Source: Nigerium sp.
Lineage (GTDB): Bacteria > Actinomycetota > Actinomycetes > Propionibacteriales > Propionibacteriaceae
Direction: 5' to 3'
DNA length: 64,000 nt
Assembly (NCBI GenBank): GCA_016711325.1
Contig: JADJTH010000001.1
Coordinates: 574,232 to 638,231, forward strand
Part shown: piece after piece, positions 28,654-35,600 of the stretch
Layout of the letters: every line of letters begins with the position of its first letter
Numbering within the stretch: the first letter of the stretch is position 1
Translations under genes and position numbers: made by a program
The notes under the pieces: model-generated
The model's database searches: none
Told to the model about the DNA's origin: nothing
Seen by the model: the letters and a program-made list of their open reading frames with translations, nothing else

Positions 28654-29324
28654 CAGGACCTATCATGAGCCCCCTGCTGTCGGTGCGTAACCTTGTGAAG
28701 ACTTATGGGTCACGAACCGTCATCGACGATGTGTCCATGGATGTAACTGCTGGTGAGTCGGTGGCGATCATGGGCCCGTCCGGATCGGGGAAATCGACGC
28801 TGCTGAACATCCTCGGCCTCCTCGATCACCCAACCTCGGGAACCGTCTTGCTCGACGGCACCGTCCTTCCAGGTGTCAACAGCGCCGCCGCGACCCGGAT
28901 GCGGCGCAACCACATCAACTACCTATTCCAGTCATTCGCGCTCATCCCATCAGCAACCGCTATCGAGAACGTCCGCCTTGGGTTGCACCACGTCAAGAGC
29001 AGTCGCGCCACAAAAGACCAGCAGATTATCGAGCTGTTCTCCCGCTTGAGGATTCAGAATGTCGCGGGAAACAAGGTCATGACCCTCTCAGGAGGCGAAC
29101 AGCAACGCGTTGCGCTGGCACGCTGCCTCCTGAAACCGGGCGACCTGATCCTCGCGGACGAACCGACGGGCTCCCTCGACCAAGTTCTGGCCGACGTCGC
29201 TTTGACCGAGATGTTGGCCCTCCAGCGCGACTTCGGAAAGACACTCCTCGTCGTCACCCACGACCCGAGCGTCGCGAAACGCTGCGATCGCCTCATCGAC
29301 TTCAGCACCCGAGCCAAGCCATGA
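28650..29324 (+). CDS. ABC transporter ATP-binding protein of the bacteriocin locus
   Basis: A 224-residue MacB/LolD-like ATPase: Walker A GPSGSGKST (about 41), Q-loop FQSFALIPSATAIENV, signature LSGGEQQRVALARCLL, Walker B LILADEPTGSLD, and the H-loop histidine in VVTHDP. ATG 28650 overlaps the stop of the membrane protein (ATGA), so the two form a transporter. A start at 28665 is possible. Confidence 0.9.
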   Translation: MTGPIMSPLLSVRNLVKTYGSRTVIDDVSMDVTAGESVAIMGPSGSGKSTLLNILGLLDHPTSGTVLLDGTVLPGVNSAAATRMRRNHINYLFQSFALIPSATAIENVRLGLHHVKSSRATKDQQIIELFSRLRIQNVAGNKVMTLSGGEQQRVALARCLLKPGDLILADEPTGSLDQVLADVALTEMLALQRDFGKTLLVVTHDPSVAKRCDRLIDFSTRAKP

Positions 29325-29390
29325 CCACAACGCGCCTGCTGATCGGTCCTGCTCAGGCCGCGCAACCAACCGGCGGTGGGCCGCGCCCGC

Positions 29391-29460
29391 ATTTGACGCA
29401 CTGTGCGCGAGGGTAGCCTGTCGGCTTGCCGGTACCCGAGCGCACGCCCTGACATGCCGC
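29391..29460 (+). repeat. Dispersed border repeat, copy 1
   Basis: It contains the hairpin core GTGCGC-GA-GGGTA ... TACCC-GAG-CGCAC (29403-29445) and the right end CCCTGACATGCCGC. It lies between the bacteriocin ABC gene and the winged-helix gene. The same unit recurs near 37.4, 39.6 and 44.6 kb. Confidence 0.75.
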
Positions 29461-29471
29461 GACCCGGTGGC

Positions 29472-29792
29472 CTATTCGTCGGATACTCCCTCGGGTTCGG
29501 TGAGTTGCCGGAGCGCTTGGACGTGGCCGAGGTAGGCGGTGCGTCCTGCGGAGGTGAGCTGGATCCAGGTTCGTGGTCTGCCGAAGGGTTGAGGGCGTTT
29601 CTCGAGGGTGAGGTAGCCGGCGTCGGCGAGCAGTCTGAGTTGCTTGGACAGCAGTGATGTCGAGATCCCGAGGGCGTCTTCGAGGGCGCTGAACTCCAGG
29701 TCGGTAGCGGTCGCGAGGGCGGCGGTGATCCGGAGCCGGGTCGGGGCGTGGATCAGGTCGTCGAACCGGGGGGCGGGGGTTTCCCAGCTCAT
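29472..29792 (-). CDS. Winged-helix transcriptional regulator
   Basis: A 106-residue single-domain protein with a MarR/ArsR-like winged helix: LIHAPTRLRITAALATATDL, the recognition helix SLLSKQLRLLADAGYL and the wing RPRTWIQLTSAG. It overlaps the membrane protein gene upstream by ATGA, so both are made together. It probably represses the shared promoter, which is enclosed by an 11-bp inverted repeat (30281-30335). Confidence 0.8.
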   Translation of the reverse strand: MSWETPAPRFDDLIHAPTRLRITAALATATDLEFSALEDALGISTSLLSKQLRLLADAGYLTLEKRPQPFGRPRTWIQLTSAGRTAYLGHVQALRQLTEPEGVSDE

Positions 29793-30265
29793 AGGAGGTC
29801 GTAGCGGTCGTAGTCCCCGGCGGCGAGGCGCCGGACGCGGTAGCGGTCTTCCCAGCGCAGCCAGGCGTAGCCGCCCACGGCCGCGATCAGCCCCACCCCG
29901 AGGGAGTACCAGGGTTGCCAGTCGGGTGGGGCTTCGACCTGGCCCAGGACGACCAGCACGGCGTACAGCAGGGCGAACCTGAGCGCGCGAGCCCCGATGG
30001 CGCGCTGGTCCAGCACCTGCCCTCGGCCGCGGGCCTGCCGGTGCAGGGCCACCGCGAACACGAGCGAGCCGACGACCAGGACGGCGATCGCGGCCACCCA
30101 GTGCCCGGCCGTCCCGAGGCCGACGGTGGCGCCCGCGGTGGTGCTCATGCCCACATCGATCCACGCGGGCCGCCGGGTGGCCTGCGCGGCGGCGGTGCGT
30201 GACGCGGTGATCTGCTCGAGGCTGGCCCGGGCCTGTTCAGGTGTGGGCTGCTCGTGGGCGTCCAT
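29789..30265 (-). CDS. Four-span membrane protein co-transcribed with a winged-helix regulator
   Basis: A 158-residue protein. After a charged N-terminus (MDAHEQPTPEQARASLEQI) it has about four hydrophobic helices (about 45-140) and a basic C-terminus. ATG 30265 follows GGGAGGCGGCC. No enzyme motif is visible. Pairs of a small membrane protein and this kind of regulator are common in actinobacteria; the function is not known. Confidence 0.7.
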   Translation of the reverse strand: MDAHEQPTPEQARASLEQITASRTAAAQATRRPAWIDVGMSTTAGATVGLGTAGHWVAAIAVLVVGSLVFAVALHRQARGRGQVLDQRAIGARALRFALLYAVLVVLGQVEAPPDWQPWYSLGVGLIAAVGGYAWLRWEDRYRVRRLAAGDYDRYDLL

Positions 30266-30280
30266 GGCCGCCTCCCTGCG

Positions 30281-30335
30281 AGTTGGTTGACGATGGATCA
30301 AGTATCTATCTTGGTTGTCGTTGCGTCAACCAACT
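30281..30335. promoter_or_regulatory. Promoter inside an 11-bp inverted repeat, controlling the winged-helix operon
   Basis: AGTTGGTTGAC (30281-30291) and GTCAACCAACT (30325-30335) are exact inverted copies. On the minus strand TTGACG (-35, 30324-30329) and GATACT (-10, 30301-30306) are separated by 17 bases. The right arm overlaps the -35 and the left arm lies just past the start point, so a bound dimer pair would block the promoter. Confidence 0.65.
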
Positions 30336-30424
30336 TGGACGCCGCCACCCGCCGCGATCGCCAGGCCAGACGTACGGACATGCCGCGCCGAGGGTGGTTG
30401 GCGGGAGACTGGGAGGATGGATTC

Positions 30425-30796
30425 ATGGTGCCGGGGTACGACAGTGCGGATTCACCGCCGGGGGCAAACGCCGACGCCAGGATCGTGTTGGCCCGGTTGC
30501 TCGAGCTCGGCGTGCGTGAGGTTGACGGTCCGCAGATCTTGTCAGCATGGATCGATCGCAGCGACGCGGTGGCCGTTGTTTACGTGGACCTACGGCAGCC
30601 GGATCGGTTGTATGGGCTGCGCCGGTCCTTCCCGCCCCATTGTCGGGATGACGATCCAGGGTCGACCGGCGAGGAGATGTGGATGACGATGGTCGAGCCG
30701 ATCGGTGGCGCGAGCGTGGTGTGGAGCAACGGCGTGCTTTGGCACGGACATGTCCAGGGCGTCAGCTGGCTTCAAGAGGGTCATGACGAGAATTAG
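30425..30796 (+). CDS. Hypothetical protein (123 residues)
   Basis: A soluble, acidic protein beginning MVPGYDSADSPPG. ATG 30425 has GGGAGG eight bases upstream. Composition and G/C-ending codons look like a real gene, and a middle part LLELGVREVDGPQILSAWID resembles a small folded domain. I do not recognise a family. It lies alone between two border-motif-like sequences. Confidence 0.5.
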   Translation: MVPGYDSADSPPGANADARIVLARLLELGVREVDGPQILSAWIDRSDAVAVVYVDLRQPDRLYGLRRSFPPHCRDDDPGSTGEEMWMTMVEPIGGASVVWSNGVLWHGHVQGVSWLQEGHDEN

Positions 30797-30849
30797 TGCA
30801 GCTGTCGACGCACGCTTCTGCCGCCGGTCGCGCGGACTGTGCGGGTTCG

Positions 30850-31211
30850 TCAGTGCCAGAAGGCCAGGAGGGATGCTGCCTGCTCGTAGGACACCGCGCC
30901 GCTGGCCATGGCGATGACGAGGTCGTAGGCCTCGTCATCGGGCGCGTCGAGAACAACGTCGTTGAGGCCGTAGAACACCACGACGGCGAGCCAACCCAGA
31001 CGCTTGTTTCCGTCAACCAGGGCATGGTTTCGGACCACTGATTCCAGCAGGACCGCTGCCTTGGTGTCCAAGCCTGCGTAGGCGTCGCGTCCGAACACAG
31101 TGACGCGAGGTCGGTGCACCGCAGAGTCGAGCAGGCCGATGTCGCGGAGGGGCCGACACCAAGGTCGTCGACCAGGGTCAGGACGTCCTCGAGGGACAGG
31201 TACTCGATCAC
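30850..31211 (-). pseudogene. Doc-type (Fic-fold) toxin, frameshifted copy
   Basis: GTG 31211 opens IEYLSLEDVLTLVDDLGVG. The frame is then lost at 31149-31152, where copy 2 has one more G. The rest, from HRPRVTVFGRD to the end, lies in another frame and includes the active-site loop HALVDGNKRLG. As drawn, no full toxin is made. In the family, Doc phosphorylates and inactivates EF-Tu. The upstream antitoxin is intact. Confidence 0.85.
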
Positions 31212-31411
31212 TGGCCGAGTCGGTCCAGCAGGTCGGCGTAACGTGAGCGTGCGGCTGCAGAGAGCCGGCTCACCTTGTCTTCGCGGACGCGCCGAGCGGC
31301 GGCCTCGCGGATCGCTCGAACGGTCGCCTCCTGCTTGCTGACGCCCTCTGCTTCGGCGAGCAGGGCGAGTGCCTTCTCGTCCTCGGGTTCCAGTCGCAAC
31401 GTCATGGCCAT
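31208..31411 (-). CDS. Ribbon-helix-helix antitoxin of the Doc module (intact copy)
   Basis: A 67-residue protein: MAMTLRLEPEDEKALALLAE is the N-terminal strand and first helix, followed by EGVSKQEATVRAIREAAARR. The C-terminal third should cover the toxin. Its stop overlaps the toxin start (GTGA). A TAGCAT box (31418-31423) stands seven bases before the ATG, so the mRNA is probably leaderless, and the palindrome at 31422-31434 overlaps this promoter. Confidence 0.85.
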   Translation of the reverse strand: MAMTLRLEPEDEKALALLAEAEGVSKQEATVRAIREAAARRVREDKVSRLSAAARSRYADLLDRLGQ

Positions 31412-31421
31412 GACGCCATGC

Positions 31422-31434
31422 TACCAGTCTGGTA
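31422..31434. promoter_or_regulatory. Operator palindrome of toxin-antitoxin copy 1
   Basis: TACCAG-T-CTGGTA is a perfect palindrome around a single central base, overlapping the predicted -10 of the antitoxin gene. It is the expected target of the ribbon-helix-helix antitoxin. The same site is at 32972-32984. Confidence 0.6.
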
Positions 31435-31436
31435 TC

Positions 31437-31451
31437 ACTCGCTCATGCCGC
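31437..31451 (+). repeat. 15-base border ACTCGCTCATGCCGC
   Basis: The same 15 bases stand upstream of three toxin-antitoxin operons (31437, 32987, 56781), always in the same orientation relative to the genes. It resembles the right end of the dispersed repeat. Confidence 0.65.
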
Positions 31452-31588
31452 CTGCGGTGTGCCGTCCCAGTTGGACCATTGCAGCTTGGATTCCCCGAGC
31501 CCAAAGTCCAGCCGGGTGCCCGGTGTCGGGTGCCCGTAGGCCCGGCTGCCCTGCTTGGGCGTCCGTGGGCCCCGCTACCGTGGCGGGC

Positions 31589-32242
31589 ATGGAACCGAAC
31601 GCCTTGGCCGCCATCCTTGCCGCAGGAGCAGCCATCCTCTCAGTGGTCGTGTCGATCGTGTTCGGCGTCCTGAATGCCCGCTTCGCTAACCGGTCCGCCG
31701 TTGCCGCTGAGGAAGCGCAACGACTCGCTGGCCGCCAGTTGGAGGCTGGGGTTTTGGCGACTGAGCAGGCCTTGCAGCCCTACTTATGGGCCGACCTGCG
31801 ACCGCGGGCCGATGGGAGCCTCCTGGTCCTCCACATCGGGAACAGCGGACCGACGGTGGCGACGCACGTGCGGGTCCGTTTTGACCCGCCCCTCGCCGAA
31901 TTGGCCGAGGAGGACCGGCGCGAACGCATGATGACGACAGACGCGGCACTGGCGGACGGGCTAACCTCGCTGGCGCCAGGCCGCACGCTGGAGTGGACCC
32001 TGGGCCTCGCCGGTGTCCTCGTACCGGCTGACGAGCCCGCGCCGTCGGTGCGGGTGACGATCGACGCTGATGGCCCGTACGGCTCCCTCCCGACTCTGAT
32101 GTACGCGATCGACCTGGAGCAGGTGAAGTATTCAAGCGGCCGGGGTGAGGGGTTGGGGCTGATCGAGCGGGCGATCAATTCGGTCGCTCAAGAGGCGAAG
32201 CAACTGCGCCAGACCGTCCGCTCCCTTGGCGACTCCGAGTAG
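31589..32242 (+). CDS. Membrane-anchored hypothetical protein
   Basis: A 217-residue protein: MEPNALAAILAAGAAILSVVVSIVFG is one N-terminal span, then a short coiled stretch, then a soluble part of beta-rich character (PYLWADLRPRADGSLLVLHI) that resembles domains found after single spans in many actinobacterial proteins of unknown role. ATG 31589 lies after GGCGGGC. It is bounded by border motifs at 31437-31451 and 32355-32372. Confidence 0.6.
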   Translation: MEPNALAAILAAGAAILSVVVSIVFGVLNARFANRSAVAAEEAQRLAGRQLEAGVLATEQALQPYLWADLRPRADGSLLVLHIGNSGPTVATHVRVRFDPPLAELAEEDRRERMMTTDAALADGLTSLAPGRTLEWTLGLAGVLVPADEPAPSVRVTIDADGPYGSLPTLMYAIDLEQVKYSSGRGEGLGLIERAINSVAQEAKQLRQTVRSLGDSE

Positions 32243-32354
32243 ACCGGCAAACGCGACCACCGAGGGACCCGATGTGCGCCGAGGATCCGCCGATCTCCCA
32301 AGCGTCATCGACGCGCTCGTCGGTCCTCCCTGCCCTCGTCAGCGACCCAAACCG

Positions 32355-32372
32355 AACGTCCGCATTTGCCGC
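32355..32372 (+). repeat. Border motif AACGTCCGCATTTGCCGC
   Basis: This 18-mer differs at two or three positions from the copies at 33681 and 42192. It marks the left edge of the second toxin-antitoxin copy. Confidence 0.6.
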
Positions 32373-32397
32373 CGGTCGCGCGGACTGTGCGGGTTCG

Positions 32398-32760
32398 TCA
32401 GTGCCAGAAGGCCAGGAGGGATGCTGCCTGCTCGTAGGACACCGCGCCGCTGGCCATGGCGATGACGAGGTCGTAGGCCTCGTCATCGGGCGCGTCGAGA
32501 ACAACGTCGTTGAGGCCGTAGAACACCACGACGGCGAGCCAACCCAGACGCTTGTTCCCGTCAACCAGGGCATGGTTTCGGACCACTGATTCCAGCAGGA
32601 CCGCTGCCTTGGTGTCCAAGCCTGCGTAGGCGTCGCGTCCGAACACAGTGACGCGAGGTCGGTGCACCGCAGAGTCGAGCAGGCCGATGTCGCGGAGGGG
32701 GCCGACACCAAGGTCGTCGACCAGGGTCAGGACGTCCTCGAGGGACAGGTACTCGATCAC
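32398..32760 (-). CDS. Doc-type (Fic-fold) toxin, intact copy
   Basis: A 120-residue death-on-curing protein. GTG 32760 starts IEYLSLEDVLTLVDD, then DSAVHRPRVTVFG, and the Fic/Doc loop HALVDGNKRLGWLAVVVFYG (His, Asp-Gly-Asn-Lys-Arg) about residue 67. Because the antitoxin upstream has one extra base, the toxin frame is also continuous with the antitoxin start at 32961, giving a possible 187-residue fusion. Toxicity would then have to be held by the antitoxin of copy 1. Confidence 0.87.
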   Translation of the reverse strand: MIEYLSLEDVLTLVDDLGVGPLRDIGLLDSAVHRPRVTVFGRDAYAGLDTKAAVLLESVVRNHALVDGNKRLGWLAVVVFYGLNDVVLDAPDDEAYDLVIAMASGAVSYEQAASLLAFWH

Positions 32761-32961
32761 TGGCCGAGTCGGTCCAGCAGGTCGGCGTAACGTGAGCGTG
32801 CGGCTGCAGAGAGCCGGCTCACCTTGTCTTCGCGGACGCGCCGAGCGGCGGCCTCGCGGATCGCCTCGAACGGTCGCCTCCTGCTTGCTGACGCCCTCTG
32901 CTTCGGCGAGCAGGGCGAGTGCCTTCTCGTCCTCGGGTTCCAGTCGCAACGTCATGGCCAT
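32758..32961 (-). pseudogene. Doc-module antitoxin, frameshifted copy
   Basis: The first 32 codons equal the intact antitoxin (to KQEATVR). One inserted C at about 32864 shifts the frame, and the rest of the antitoxin is not made. The shifted frame runs into the toxin without a stop. Confidence 0.87.
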
Positions 32962-32971
32962 GACGCCATGC

Positions 32972-32984
32972 TACCAGTCTGGTA
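32972..32984. promoter_or_regulatory. Operator palindrome of toxin-antitoxin copy 2
   Basis: TACCAG-T-CTGGTA, identical to 31422-31434 and in the same position relative to the antitoxin start. The intact antitoxin of copy 1 should bind both sites. Confidence 0.6.
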
Positions 32985-32986
32985 TC

Positions 32987-33001
32987 ACTCGCTCATGCCG
33001 C
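32987..33001 (+). repeat. 15-base border ACTCGCTCATGCCGC
   Basis: Right edge of toxin-antitoxin copy 2; same as 31437-31451 and 56781-56795. The HicAB module begins directly after it. Confidence 0.65.
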
Positions 33002-33043
33002 TCCTGGTGTGATCTGGATGGGTGAAGATCGACCGAGATAAGC

Positions 33044-33071
33044 TTGACGGTGGTACTGCCCGCGGTACCAT
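33044..33071 (+). promoter_or_regulatory. hicAB promoter and operator
   Basis: TTGACG (33044-33049), 16 bases, then TACCAT (33066-33071) form a promoter whose start point would fall on the hicA GTG at 33078, so the transcript is probably leaderless. TGGTAC (33051-33056) and GTACCA (33065-33070) form an inverted repeat over the spacer and -10, a likely HicB operator. Confidence 0.6.
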
Positions 33072-33077
33072 ATCACT

Positions 33078-33323
33078 GTGGCGACCGTCGACAAGCTCCT
33101 GGCAGCGATACGGAAGAACCCACAGAACGTGCGCTACGACGACCTCCACAAGGTCTGCGAGCACTACTTCGGTCCGCCCCGCAGAAACGGCGGATCACAC
33201 GCGGTGTTCAAGACCCCTTGGCCCGGTGATCCGCGGGTGAACATCCAGAACAGCAACGGCCAGGCCAAGCCTTACCAGGTGCGGCAGGTGCTGGCCGCGA
33301 TCGACAAGAAGGAGGCGAAGTGA
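33078..33323 (+). CDS. hicA: HicA-type mRNA interferase toxin
   Basis: An 81-residue double-stranded-RNA-binding-like protein: MATVDKLLAAIRKNPQNVRY, then the HicA core with GGSHAVFKTP carrying the catalytic histidine, and a closing YQVRQVLAAID. The family cleaves mRNA. The GTG start has no ribosome-binding site, in agreement with a leaderless mRNA. Its stop overlaps the next start (TGATG). Confidence 0.85.
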   Translation: MATVDKLLAAIRKNPQNVRYDDLHKVCEHYFGPPRRNGGSHAVFKTPWPGDPRVNIQNSNGQAKPYQVRQVLAAIDKKEAK

Positions 33324-33670
33324 TGTCCCACACCGAAACGGCCGACGTGTCCCGCTACACCTACCGAGTGACGTGGTCGGTCGAAGACGACGAGTTCGTC
33401 GCCACCTGCGCCGAGTTCCCCTCGCTGTCGTGGCTCGCCGACTCCCAGCCAGCTGCCCTGCAGGGGCTGGTTGACCTGATCGCAGACACCGTGGCCGACC
33501 TGGTGGCGGAGAGTGAGGCCGTCCCCGAACCGCTGTCGGAGCGGAGCTACTCGGGCAAGTTCAACCTCCGGGTCGGGGAAAGCCTGCACCGCCGCCTCGC
33601 GATCCAAGCTGCCGAAGAGCACCTCAGCCTCAACCAGTACGTCGTGCAACGCCTCTCAGAGGCCTCCTGA
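33323..33670 (+). CDS. hicB: HicB-type antitoxin
   Basis: A 115-residue protein. The N-terminal half is a partial RNase H fold (YTYRVTWSVEDDEFVATCAE, FPSLSWLAD..ALQGLVDL). The C-terminal part is a ribbon-helix-helix domain (SGKFNLRVGESLHRRLAIQA). It neutralises HicA and represses the operon. ATG 33323 follows AAGGAGG with seven bases spacing. Confidence 0.87.
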   Translation: MSHTETADVSRYTYRVTWSVEDDEFVATCAEFPSLSWLADSQPAALQGLVDLIADTVADLVAESEAVPEPLSERSYSGKFNLRVGESLHRRLAIQAAEEHLSLNQYVVQRLSEAS

Positions 33671-33680
33671 GCCACCTCTG

Positions 33681-33725
33681 GAACATCCGCAATTGCCGCG
33701 CGTGGCACGCCGTTCGGTACCCGCA
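33681..33725 (+). repeat. Border motif with partial repeat core
   Basis: GAACATCCGCAATTGCCGC followed, after a shortened core, by CGGTACCCGCA. It ends the HicAB module ten bases after the hicB stop. Confidence 0.6.
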
Positions 33726-33772
33726 GTCAGCTCGCAAGACCGGATGGGAACGTGCGGGCTGAGCAAGGGCGA

Positions 33773-34453
33773 TCAAAGAGAGATCGCACCACGGACGCGG
33801 TGGCCGACGGCGATCGACTCACCCGAGATAGCTCCTGTCCGAGGTGACACCAGGAAGGCGATCAGGTCCGCGATTTGGTCGGGGCTCGACTCCCCGCCAC
33901 GGCCCGGCGCGACCTCTGCCGAGGGGGACGCCGACACCATCCCAGGGTTCACGATGTTGACCGTGACCCCCGAGCCGGCGACAGCATCAGCCAAGTTCTT
34001 GGCGGCGACGATCAAGGCAGCGTTGCGCACCGAGCCGGTCACATTCCCCGTGAAGAAGGCGTTCTGGCCACTCACACCCACGATGCGCCCGTACCCGGCT
34101 CCTGTCATGATCGGCAACGCGGCGTTCGCCACCCGAAGGAAGGCCATTGCCTTCGCGTCGATGGCGGAGAGTACTTGGTCGGGATCAGCGTGACGCGAGG
34201 CATCGAGGCTCTGGGCGCTCGGTGCAGCGGCGACCACGACCGCGTCGAGACGACCATGCTGCTCAACTACCGCGGCGAGCGCCCGGGTCACCGACTCCGC
34301 GTCACTCGCATCCATGGTGACGCCGTCCTCAGCACGCCGGGATGCGGGGACCACCGTGGCACCTTCTGTTCGCAGCCGTTCGACGACCTTTCGCCCGATC
34401 AGCCCTGTCCCGCCCACCACCAGCACGACCCGTCCACCCAGCTCAAGATCCAT
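33773..34453 (-). CDS. SDR-fold protein lacking the usual Tyr-Lys pair
   Basis: A 226-residue Rossmann protein: VVLVVGGTGLIGRKVVERL binds the cofactor, a serine stands in IVGVSGQNAF, but where YxxxK is expected the sequence reads GSVRNAALIVAAKNLAD, so the catalytic Tyr and Lys seem replaced. It may be a divergent SDR with another mechanism or a non-enzymatic member. A TACGCT box (34461-34466) lies seven bases before the ATG, and no ribosome-binding site is seen: probably leaderless. Confidence 0.72.
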   Translation of the reverse strand: MDLELGGRVVLVVGGTGLIGRKVVERLRTEGATVVPASRRAEDGVTMDASDAESVTRALAAVVEQHGRLDAVVVAAAPSAQSLDASRHADPDQVLSAIDAKAMAFLRVANAALPIMTGAGYGRIVGVSGQNAFFTGNVTGSVRNAALIVAAKNLADAVAGSGVTVNIVNPGMVSASPSAEVAPGRGGESSPDQIADLIAFLVSPRTGAISGESIAVGHRVRGAISL

Positions 34454-34503
34454 ACACGGCAGCGTAGGGGGGTATGGCGGGTTGACGGCGACGGTTTCCA
34501 CCA

Positions 34504-34521
34504 CTCATCCGATCATGCCGC
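34504..34521 (+). repeat. Border motif CTCATCCGATCATGCCGC
   Basis: A copy of the 18-base border with several changes, between the SDR-like and the MBL-fold genes. Confidence 0.5.
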
Positions 34522-34673
34522 ACTTAAGGGGGCAACGCTCGCCTGGATCTGGCTCCCGGCTTGGTCAAGGGCGGCTGTGGGTCCGGTCTCGCTCGGTCTT
34601 CCGGGCCTGTGAGGCGTAGCGTGGGTGTCGCGGGTCCGGAAAGCGCGTAACGCCGAGACCGGGGAAGGACAGC

Positions 34674-35372
34674 ATGGTCGGCAAAATCCGCAGGATCGAC
34701 TTCGGGGTCAACTGCTATCTCATTGATGTTGAAGGCGGCTACGTCCTCATCGACACGAGCTTCCCGAACAAGCGTGACAAGCTCGACGCCGAACTTGCTG
34801 CAGCAGGTTGCGGGCCTGATGATCTGCGCCTCATCGTCCTGACCCACGGCGATGTCGATCATGCGGGCAACTGTGCACATCTTCACAGTACTCACCATGC
34901 CCCCATTGCGATCCATCGCCAAGATGCCGAGATGGTCCGGAGCGGAGACATGACTGCCGGCCGGACGGACAAGCCCGACAGGCACACTCTCGCGTTTCGG
35001 TTCCTGACATGGGCTTCTGGGCTGCTGTACAAGATCACCAAGACGGGTGCGAACTTCGAAGCCTTCGAGCCGGACATACTCCTGGAGGATGAGCAGGACC
35101 TCTCGGCCTACGGGCTCGACGCGCGGGTTGTACATCTTCCGGGTCACTCGAGTGGATCAATCGGCATCCTTGCGGGCGATGGGGGCCTGTTCTGTGGGGA
35201 CCTGCTTGTGAACGTGATGAGACCTTCACTCCACTACTACATAGACGACTTGACCCAAGCGCACGAGAGCATCCGCAAGCTGAGCGGCCTCGGCGTCGAG
35301 ACCGTCTACCCAGGGCATGGCAAACCGTTCCCGTCGAGCGAACTACCGATACCGGGCCGGCGATTCGGTTGA
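34674..35372 (+). CDS. Metallo-beta-lactamase-fold hydrolase
   Basis: A 232-residue protein with the MBL metal ligands: THGDVDHAGN (H-x-H-x-D-H type; here H-G-D-V-D-H), VVHLPGHSSGSIG, GDLLVN and a final YPGHGKP. Typical roles are thioester, lactone or phosphodiester hydrolysis; the substrate is not known. ATG 34674 follows GGGGAAGGACAGC. It is a single-gene module between border motifs at 34504 and 35494. Confidence 0.82.
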   Translation: MVGKIRRIDFGVNCYLIDVEGGYVLIDTSFPNKRDKLDAELAAAGCGPDDLRLIVLTHGDVDHAGNCAHLHSTHHAPIAIHRQDAEMVRSGDMTAGRTDKPDRHTLAFRFLTWASGLLYKITKTGANFEAFEPDILLEDEQDLSAYGLDARVVHLPGHSSGSIGILAGDGGLFCGDLLVNVMRPSLHYYIDDLTQAHESIRKLSGLGVETVYPGHGKPFPSSELPIPGRRFG

Positions 35373-35493
35373 TTCCAGCGGTCACGAGGAGCGAACACGT
35401 GCTTAGACTCAACAACCCCAAGGGTGCCTTCACCGCCGCCGGCTCGCGCCTCTCCATACGCCGAAAGGCAGGCCCCATGGGCCAGCTCGCAGT

Positions 35494-35509
35494 CGTCCGC
35501 TTCTGCCGC
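35494..35509 (+). repeat. Border motif CGTCCGCTTCTGCCGC
   Basis: Related to 32355-32372 (CGTCCGCATTTGCCGC, two changes). It is followed by GTGCGCGCACCC, which may be a remnant of the hairpin core. Confidence 0.5.
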
Positions 35510-35600
35510 ACCCGGTGCGCGCACCCTTGGTTTGCCCAGGTGGGTTCGTGTCGGATAGGGGGCGACCGTGGTGGACCGGCTACTGGGAGGAAGGCGGTGT

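Larger units (their letters stand above)
30819..31451. repeat. Duplicated toxin-antitoxin cassette, copy 1
   Basis: 633 bases nearly identical to 32367-33001. The only differences I see are one base missing in the toxin, one base missing relative to copy 2 in the antitoxin, and one T/C change. Identity begins at TGCCGCC and ends at CTCATGCCGC, both like the ends of the dispersed border repeat. Confidence 0.9.
32367..33001. repeat. Duplicated toxin-antitoxin cassette, copy 2
   Basis: 635 bases, near-identical to 30819-31451. The two extra bases are the G in the toxin (restoring its frame) and the C in the antitoxin (breaking it). Confidence 0.9.
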
